A DNA stretch of 64,000 bases from an uncultured Bacteroidales bacterium (lineage in GTDB: Bacteria > Bacteroidota > Bacteroidia > Bacteroidales > F082), in assembly GCA_900315175.1 (NCBI GenBank), contig OMYA01000007.1, forward strand, positions 62,001 through 126,000, written 5' to 3'. This document shows positions 59,281 to 64,000 of the stretch, one piece after another. The notes below the pieces were generated by a model. The model ran no database searches, had not been told where the DNA came from, and was given only the letters and a program-made list of their open reading frames with translations. The position numbers were made by a program, and so were the translations under genes. Within the stretch, counting starts at the first letter, position 1, and each line of letters opens with the position of its first letter.

Positions 59281-60498
59281 TTACATTTTCTGATCCAGAT
59301 TTTTCCCTTTTTCCTCATGCTCGAAGTTAGGGATGAACTTCTTTATCGCCTGCACGACCTCTTCTTTTGTGAAATCCGCTTTCGCGAAAATGTGCTCCAT
59401 CTCTGCGAAGAAGCTGTCGATTTCATTCATCGGCCGTTTTGCCACTTCCTCAATCACGCCAAGGCTTTTGAAACGATTCATGTCGAGTTTCTCGCCCGGT
59501 ACATAGAACTCCTCGTAAGCCTTCTCGCCTGTTGTGTCACTTTTGAAATACACTACCGGATATTTTAGTTGAGAGTTGAGAGTTGAGAGTTGAGAGGCTT
59601 TAAGCTTTGCTTCTTCGTCGGTTTCACACAAATCAACCTTCATACCGTGTGCCTCAACGAATTTGTCGCAAATGCTTGAGAATGTGAGCATCTGCTCCTC
59701 CCCGAGCTTCGGAAAGAAAATCTCGCCGTTCTTGCCCAAAATGCAGGCTAACATGCATATCTGGCCGCTTTCCTCCGGCGACACAAAATAGCGTTTTACG
59801 TCGTTTGGAGCCGCCAACGGCTGTTTCTTGTCGACACGGTTGATCCATCCGTCGGGTAAGGAGCCATTGGAAAACGCCACATTGGCAAAACGTGCCGTCG
59901 TCACCTTGAATTTGGTGGTGTAAGCCATAATCATGTCCTCCATGATGCGCTTGCTCGCCCCCATGATGTTGACAGGGTTGGCTGCCTTGTCGGTGCTCAC
60001 GCAGAAGAAGTGCTTCGGTGGATAAACCGCCAGCAAATCAAGGAGCCTCTTGGCTTTGATATCGTTGTTTTCTATCAGTGCCTGCACCGAATATTTGTCT
60101 TTCTCGCTCCTCACATGCTTGTGCGCCGAGAAGTTCGCCACAATGTCGAAACCCTTCTCTTCCCTGAAGATACGCTCAAAGATAGGGTCTGCGAAGTTAA
60201 GAGTATAAGCTCTGTATTCAGCAGGGACATACATGCCGTAGGTAGAGCGCAAATCGCGCGTCAGCTCTGCCAGCCCGTTCTCGTTTAAGTCGATGACTAT
60301 CAGCTTCGAAGGCTTGAACGGCAGCACCGCCTTGATGAACGACGCCCCTATCGAGCCCGCTCCCCCGATGACGCACACGCTTTTGTCTTTAATCTCCGCC
60401 GAAAGCCTGTCCCTGTTGGCTTCTATGTCAGCCAAAAACATGCTCTCCTCACGGAAAGTGACATTGTCTGATATGAATTGTGATTTGTTAAACATCAA
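59281..60498 (-). CDS. Soluble UDP-N-acetylhexosamine 4,6-dehydratase with internal 7-bp repeat tract
   Basis: The 405-residue extended SDR has VCVIGGAGSIGASFIKAVL near 43, FSAHKHVRSEKD near 125 and the STDKAANPVNIMGASKRIMED block near 165-185 with the catalytic residues of the CapD/LegB-type dehydratases. It lacks the N-terminal membrane part of PglF/FlaA1-type enzymes. It would make a UDP-4-keto-6-deoxy sugar. Residues about 302-312 (SQLSTLNSQL) are an unusual insert translated from four CTCAACT heptamers (59567-59594); change of the repeat number would shift the frame. The gene overlaps the outer-membrane protein gene by four bases. Confidence 0.88.
   Translation of the reverse strand: MMFNKSQFISDNVTFREESMFLADIEANRDRLSAEIKDKSVCVIGGAGSIGASFIKAVLPFKPSKLIVIDLNENGLAELTRDLRSTYGMYVPAEYRAYTLNFADPIFERIFREEKGFDIVANFSAHKHVRSEKDKYSVQALIENNDIKAKRLLDLLAVYPPKHFFCVSTDKAANPVNIMGASKRIMEDMIMAYTTKFKVTTARFANVAFSNGSLPDGWINRVDKKQPLAAPNDVKRYFVSPEESGQICMLACILGKNGEIFFPKLGEEQMLTFSSICDKFVEAHGMKVDLCETDEEAKLKASQLSTLNSQLKYPVVYFKSDTTGEKAYEEFYVPGEKLDMNRFKSLGVIEEVAKRPMNEIDSFFAEMEHIFAKADFTKEEVVQAIKKFIPNFEHEEKGKNLDQKM
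59567..59594 (-). repeat. Heptanucleotide tandem repeat (4 copies) inside dehydratase gene
   Basis: Four exact copies of AGTTGAG (CTCAACT on the coding strand) in a row. Seven is not a multiple of three, so loss or gain of one unit would truncate the dehydratase. The tract encodes residues outside the conserved motifs. Confidence 0.9.
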
Positions 60499-62189
60499 AA
60501 ATCGTAATATTTTCTATCCAAACTTGTCCTGATACCAAAACTGAAGATGAAATCGTTCTGGGTCTCAAGAGTTTCTGCCGCAAAATGACGATGTGCGACC
60601 TCCGCGAAGACATTCAAATTGTATGAAGGATTCACCAGATACGACACTATCAGGTCGTTCATCATCACCGTGGTCTTGCGTCCTGTAAGCAGATAATGCC
60701 CGTCTTTGCCATCCACACCGTCAATCCAGACATAATTGCCATAATCGTTGTAAACATTATGACCGTAATTTGCCCAGACGTCGTACTCAACATCCCAGTC
60801 GTCGCCATATTGTCCATAGTTCAGCTTATACTGGAAATACCAGCGGTTTCTGTTATATTGCGCTCTTGCCACCATCTCCCAAAGGTTTCCGCCCCAAGGA
60901 TGTGCCAGCGGCTCGTTGTAATGTGCGTAATTGTCTTCTCCCACCGCGTTTCCGGTGCCTTGCGGCGTATGCGAATACATATATGGTCTAACAATATTGC
61001 CTTCCAACTGCAAAAACAGGTTTTTCACACCGAAACAGTCGTAACTCTTCACACCAAGCTGATATGCTTGTTTATTGGCATAATATCCATTCATCGCGAT
61101 AAACTTTTTGAATGTCATCTCATCAAGCACAAACTGGCCATAGATCGTGGTGTGTTTTCCGATGATATAGCTCATATTGATACCGAGCATCGCGTTGTCA
61201 GGTGATTTGCCGGCGTAATATTCAGCCGAACGCAAAAATATTATCGGGTTAATATATTGAAAATCAAAGCCGCGCTTCATGTCGATAGTGGTATATGTCG
61301 AGTCGTTGACCATCACCTGCTGGTGGGTCTGGGCAGCGGCCATCACAGCATCGAAGAAGCCCACATTCCAACGTTTGGTGATAGCTAAATCAAGGTAATG
61401 CACCACAGCCCATTTGCGGGCGTAGCTGTTGTCGGCCATAATCGTATGACGGTCGGTCAGCTGGGCATACATACATGTGTATTGAATCCTCCAGAAATCG
61501 GCTTTCAGCTTAAGATACGGGTAGTTTGCCGAATTATCCGACAGCATCATCGAACGATAGCCGTCGCCAATGAAGTTCTTGCCATAGCCCAAGGTGGCAT
61601 CGAACCACTTCGCAGGCCGATAAGCTATATAAGCCGACGCGTTGGTGAAATCTCTTCCGTTTTCCTTGAATCTGTTGGCAAAACCTTGTCCAGGCACCAC
61701 GCCGATGGTGGTGCAATAATCATCGATGTATTCCGGGAATACTGCCTGATTTTCTTTGATGTTTGTGTAAAAAGCGAACTGTTTCCCTATCGTTCCCTTG
61801 ATCTCGGCGCCTCTCGTGTTAACCCAAGTGGTGCGGTGTCCGTCAGAACCCACCTCAAAGTCGATGTACGGGTTGATAGCCACATAGTAATCGTCGTTTT
61901 TCAGCCTGACGAAGTCGTCGTTTAAAAACGAATTCAAAATATAATTTGCAAACTTGCCTTTTTTATTGATCCTGATACGATACAACTCATTGATACTGTC
62001 GAGGTTAAGTATCCCGTCGAACTGCGAATAGCTCCATCCGCGCATGGCGGTATGAAACAGATAGTCAGAGCTGTAAGCCGCCGTCTGAACCTCCATCTCA
62101 TAGTCGTCGTTGAGAGGGATGAGAAGCTCCTGAGACTTCGCAAAAAAGCCGAGGAACAAAAGAGAAACGATTACTAAAAGTTTTTTCAT
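60495..62189 (-). CDS. Outer-membrane protein, Wzi/RemB-like
   Basis: The 564-residue protein has a signal peptide (MKKLLVIVSLLFLGFFAKS, before QEL) and a long series of amphipathic strands rich in Tyr, Trp and Asn ending SFGIRTSLDRKYYDF, as expected for a large beta-barrel. The start of the mature protein (MEVQTAAYSSDYLFHTAMRGWS) and the WFDATLGYGKNFIGDGYRSMMLSDNS stretch near 200 resemble Wzi-type capsule-assembly proteins and the RemB protein of gliding Bacteroidota. Wzi anchors capsule at the cell surface. It sits between the ligase/polymerase gene and the dehydratase gene in the right locus. Confidence 0.72.
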   Translation of the reverse strand: MKKLLVIVSLLFLGFFAKSQELLIPLNDDYEMEVQTAAYSSDYLFHTAMRGWSYSQFDGILNLDSINELYRIRINKKGKFANYILNSFLNDDFVRLKNDDYYVAINPYIDFEVGSDGHRTTWVNTRGAEIKGTIGKQFAFYTNIKENQAVFPEYIDDYCTTIGVVPGQGFANRFKENGRDFTNASAYIAYRPAKWFDATLGYGKNFIGDGYRSMMLSDNSANYPYLKLKADFWRIQYTCMYAQLTDRHTIMADNSYARKWAVVHYLDLAITKRWNVGFFDAVMAAAQTHQQVMVNDSTYTTIDMKRGFDFQYINPIIFLRSAEYYAGKSPDNAMLGINMSYIIGKHTTIYGQFVLDEMTFKKFIAMNGYYANKQAYQLGVKSYDCFGVKNLFLQLEGNIVRPYMYSHTPQGTGNAVGEDNYAHYNEPLAHPWGGNLWEMVARAQYNRNRWYFQYKLNYGQYGDDWDVEYDVWANYGHNVYNDYGNYVWIDGVDGKDGHYLLTGRKTTVMMNDLIVSYLVNPSYNLNVFAEVAHRHFAAETLETQNDFIFSFGIRTSLDRKYYDF

Positions 62190-62261
62190 ATTTTTATTTC
62201 AAATTTATTCAAAAATATTGTCATTTTAAGCTTGTCGATATATCCTCTTTATTCGTAATCA

Positions 62262-63713
62262 TTAAATGTTTTCGTTAATAAAGGATTTCTCCACTTCGCC
62301 TATCGGCTTCGGTCGAAATGACAGGGTAAACAGCAACGAGTTGAAGAAGCAGAAGAAAATAATTCCCAGTTGCACTTCGAAGATGGATTCAAAGAGGGCA
62401 TTGAACCCTATCATCATCAAAAATGAGAAATAGAGCATGTCGAATGTCTTCGTTTTTATCCAAAGCACTGTCGGAATCACGAAATAGGCAAGCAGAAGCA
62501 GCAGTCCGATGATTCCTATGCTTATCACTGTCTCAAAAAACATGTTGTGCGCGTTGATTTCATTGTCGATGGCATATCTAATAAACTGATATTCAACAAG
62601 ATACATAGATATGATTTCCGGGTCGACACCTCGTTTTTCAGCTTCAGCCATCATGTCTCTGCGCATCGACTCTTCCGGCTCATACCATTGATTGTCAATC
62701 ACTTTATCAATAACCTCAGCCATCTCGGGAGTTATCTTCCCGGTGATGTCGGCTTTATAGCGATAGTATGAAGCCATTGTCTCATCCGACCTGTCGCCTG
62801 TGCCCACGCCGAAAAGCCAGTTGTCTGTCAAAACCGACTTATAACCTTTGAATTGCACGAGTCGGTGGTCGGAAGAATGTTCGGAAGTGATGTTGGTGAT
62901 GGTTCTCGTTATTCTTGTCACGCTCTGCGGGAACGCCACGACGGCTCCTGCCAACACAAGGATGAAAATCCCTCCCAAAATCCAGCCCATTCTCTTCTTT
63001 TTCATGATGAAAGTGAGCCAAATCCATTGCAAAGCGAAGGTCAGAACCATCCAGATCAGACCGGCGCGCGACCTCACCAGAATGATGAAAACAACAAGGA
63101 TAATATAAGCTAAAATGTTGACTATCTTAACTTTACGTTCAGTATTTTCAAAAATGCCCATGAAACAGAACATCAGTCCAAGGCTGGCGTACATCGAAAG
63201 GTAGCTGTGGTGCACGTAATACCATTTCATCAGCTCCTGGTCGAAAAATCTGGCGGTCGTCTCGCCGTTGAAGATCACGTCGTAAACGGCATAGACCAGA
63301 TTCATGAAGAAAAACAGTATACAGCCCAGAATCAGAGTGTTTCCTATGGCTTTCAGACGTTGTTTGTTGATATACGACATATCTGAAAACAGGAAAATCA
63401 TCGGGAATATCAAGAAGCCGAGTTTTTTGCTCACCTGCATCCATCCAAATGATTGATTATCGGTGTAAATCATGCCGATGAGATACATCACCCAGGTCAT
63501 GGCGAAGATGATATATGCCCATTTGAACCGTTTCTGGTTTTCGTTAAGCTGGAATTTCTGGTCAAAAATGAACTTTAAGACCGCGCAGAGGAGCAATGCC
63601 ACCTCGCAATATTGCGCCGCAAGCCAGCTAAACGGTATGACAAATGCCAAAAGCATCATTATCAGAAGTTCCGCTTTTTGGAACGGCCGTAATCCTTCAA
63701 AAATCCTCTTCAT
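62262..63713 (-). CDS. O-antigen ligase/polymerase family membrane protein
   Basis: The 483-residue protein has about 11 membrane helices and a large periplasmic loop (about 255-390) between them. The Wzy_C-type motif is seen as IILVRSRAGLIWM near 210, SSDHRLVQFKGYKSVLTDNWLFGVGTGD near 280 and the later EINAHNMFFETVISIGIIGLL near 390, with the His of NAHNxF typical of WaaL-like proteins. It polymerises or ligates undecaprenyl-linked glycan at the periplasmic face. The C-terminal FRPKPIGEVEKSFINENI is translated from a half copy of the GTCATTTCGA repeat (62281-62322). Confidence 0.87.
   Translation of the reverse strand: MKRIFEGLRPFQKAELLIMMLLAFVIPFSWLAAQYCEVALLLCAVLKFIFDQKFQLNENQKRFKWAYIIFAMTWVMYLIGMIYTDNQSFGWMQVSKKLGFLIFPMIFLFSDMSYINKQRLKAIGNTLILGCILFFFMNLVYAVYDVIFNGETTARFFDQELMKWYYVHHSYLSMYASLGLMFCFMGIFENTERKVKIVNILAYIILVVFIILVRSRAGLIWMVLTFALQWIWLTFIMKKKRMGWILGGIFILVLAGAVVAFPQSVTRITRTITNITSEHSSDHRLVQFKGYKSVLTDNWLFGVGTGDRSDETMASYYRYKADITGKITPEMAEVIDKVIDNQWYEPEESMRRDMMAEAEKRGVDPEIISMYLVEYQFIRYAIDNEINAHNMFFETVISIGIIGLLLLLAYFVIPTVLWIKTKTFDMLYFSFLMMIGFNALFESIFEVQLGIIFFCFFNSLLFTLSFRPKPIGEVEKSFINENI
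62281..62322. repeat. Half copy of GTCATTTCGA repeat in 3' end of ligase/polymerase gene
   Basis: AAGGATTTCTCCACTTCGCC and on to GGTCGAAATGAC corresponds to one arm of the repeat. It supplies the last codons of the gene, as at the exosortase and GIY-YIG genes. Confidence 0.82.
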
Positions 63714-63791
63714 TTATAAACAATTGATTATTATATATTTACATAACCTCTCTATACAGCTTCGCCACTTGGGTCACATAAGCGAGCCAAT

Positions 63792-63837
63792 AAAAAAGTC
63801 TTATTTCTACTAATCAGCAAAAATAAGACTTTTTTTT
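63792..63837 (-). terminator. Hairpin terminator between edge gene and right operon
   Basis: AAAAAAGTCTTATTT (63792-63806) pairs with AAATAAGACTTTTTT (63821-63835) around a 14-base loop. Both strands end in T-rich runs, so it can stop transcription from either side; for the minus strand it lies 25 bp after the gene at the right edge. The right operon would then need its own promoter in the 80 bp that follow, where I see no clear TAnnTTTG. Confidence 0.75.
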
Positions 63838-63861
63838 AAATAAATATAAAATAATTGGAGT

Positions 63862-64000
63862 TTAAAAAAGTTCGTTGAATTCTTTTCTCAGTTTCTTATT
63901 GAAAACCCAGCGTATGTCGGACATCCAGATTCGTATGAATTCGTTGCTGTCCATGAAGAAAACGTAACTGAAATACAGGAAAATGGTGCCCAAAACTGCT
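63862..64000 (-). CDS. C-terminal end of a membrane protein (cut by window edge)
   Basis: A minus-strand frame enters from the right edge and stops at 63862. The 45 visible residues read TIFLYFSYVFFMDSNEFIRIWMSDIRWVFNKKL and end in a basic helix, KEFNELF. They resemble the end of a polytopic membrane protein with a last helix and basic cytosolic tail, for example a flippase, but this is too short to assign. Confidence 0.5.
   Translation of the reverse strand, partial: AVLGTIFLYFSYVFFMDSNEFIRIWMSDIRWVFNKKLRKEFNELF

Overview
The window looks like the chromosome of a member of the Bacteroidota, most likely order Bacteroidales. Three things in the sequence point there. Promoter -7 elements of the form TAnnTTTG, sometimes with an upstream TTG or TTTG, precede both tRNA genes and several CDSs. 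The first gene of the left polysaccharide operon encodes a UpxY-type NusG paralog. The gene content also fits: WbsX, DUF4838, EpsG-like polymerase, an EF-G paralog with degenerate GTPase motifs, and S23 four-helix proteins. Shine-Dalgarno sequences are weak or absent, as usual in this phylum.

Layout. (A) 1-31150, all minus strand: a long polysaccharide locus read leftward from a promoter near 31310. It opens with the UpxY-like regulator and continues through two nucleotide-sugar dehydrogenases, two rmlA copies (one with a 25-codon deletion), a UDP-glucuronate 4-epimerase, rmlC and rmlD, a flippase, a polymerase, glycosyltransferases, acyltransferases and a phosphoglycosyltransferase. It ends in an unusual module of ATP-grasp, U32-like TIM-barrel protein, PF15617-like lyase and aldo/keto reductase. 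Its middle (about 16.6-27.4 kb) is an AT-rich accessory zone holding AbiH, a four-gene metallo-beta-lactamase/membrane-protein cassette, and a five-gene cassette with a PIN nuclease, a Cas2-like protein and small membrane proteins. (B) 31390-46660: core genes (tRNA-Gln, LTA-synthase-like sulfatase, trkA, nitrilase, outer-membrane protein, exosortase-like protein, ClC channel, exonuclease III, mnmA, EF-G-like GTPase, PfkB kinase, tRNA-Asn). Several families of interspersed inverted repeats punctuate this stretch. A GIY-YIG nuclease gene sits between the two arms of one repeat, next to a 3 x 150 bp tandem array of gene-less copies. (C) 46773-63713, all minus strand and nearly without gaps: a second polysaccharide operon. 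It has an O-antigen ligase/polymerase, a Wzi/RemB-like outer-membrane protein, a dehydratase, aminotransferase and acetyltransferase set for a diaminosugar, a CBS-nucleotidyltransferase, a flippase, glycosyltransferases, a LicC-like/aminotransferase fusion with LicD, and two adjacent phosphoglycosyltransferases.

How the genes work together. Both loci contain the parts of a Wzx/Wzy-type pathway: activated-sugar synthesis, initiating sugar-1-phosphate transferase, glycosyltransferases, flippase and polymerase. dTDP-rhamnose genes rmlA, C and D are present but rmlB is not in the window. Locus C could make a UDP-diacetamido-trideoxyhexose and a phospho-amino-alcohol decoration. A heptanucleotide repeat inside the dehydratase gene could switch locus C by frameshift.

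Limits. All calls come from reading sequence motifs without database searches. Both window edges cut through genes.
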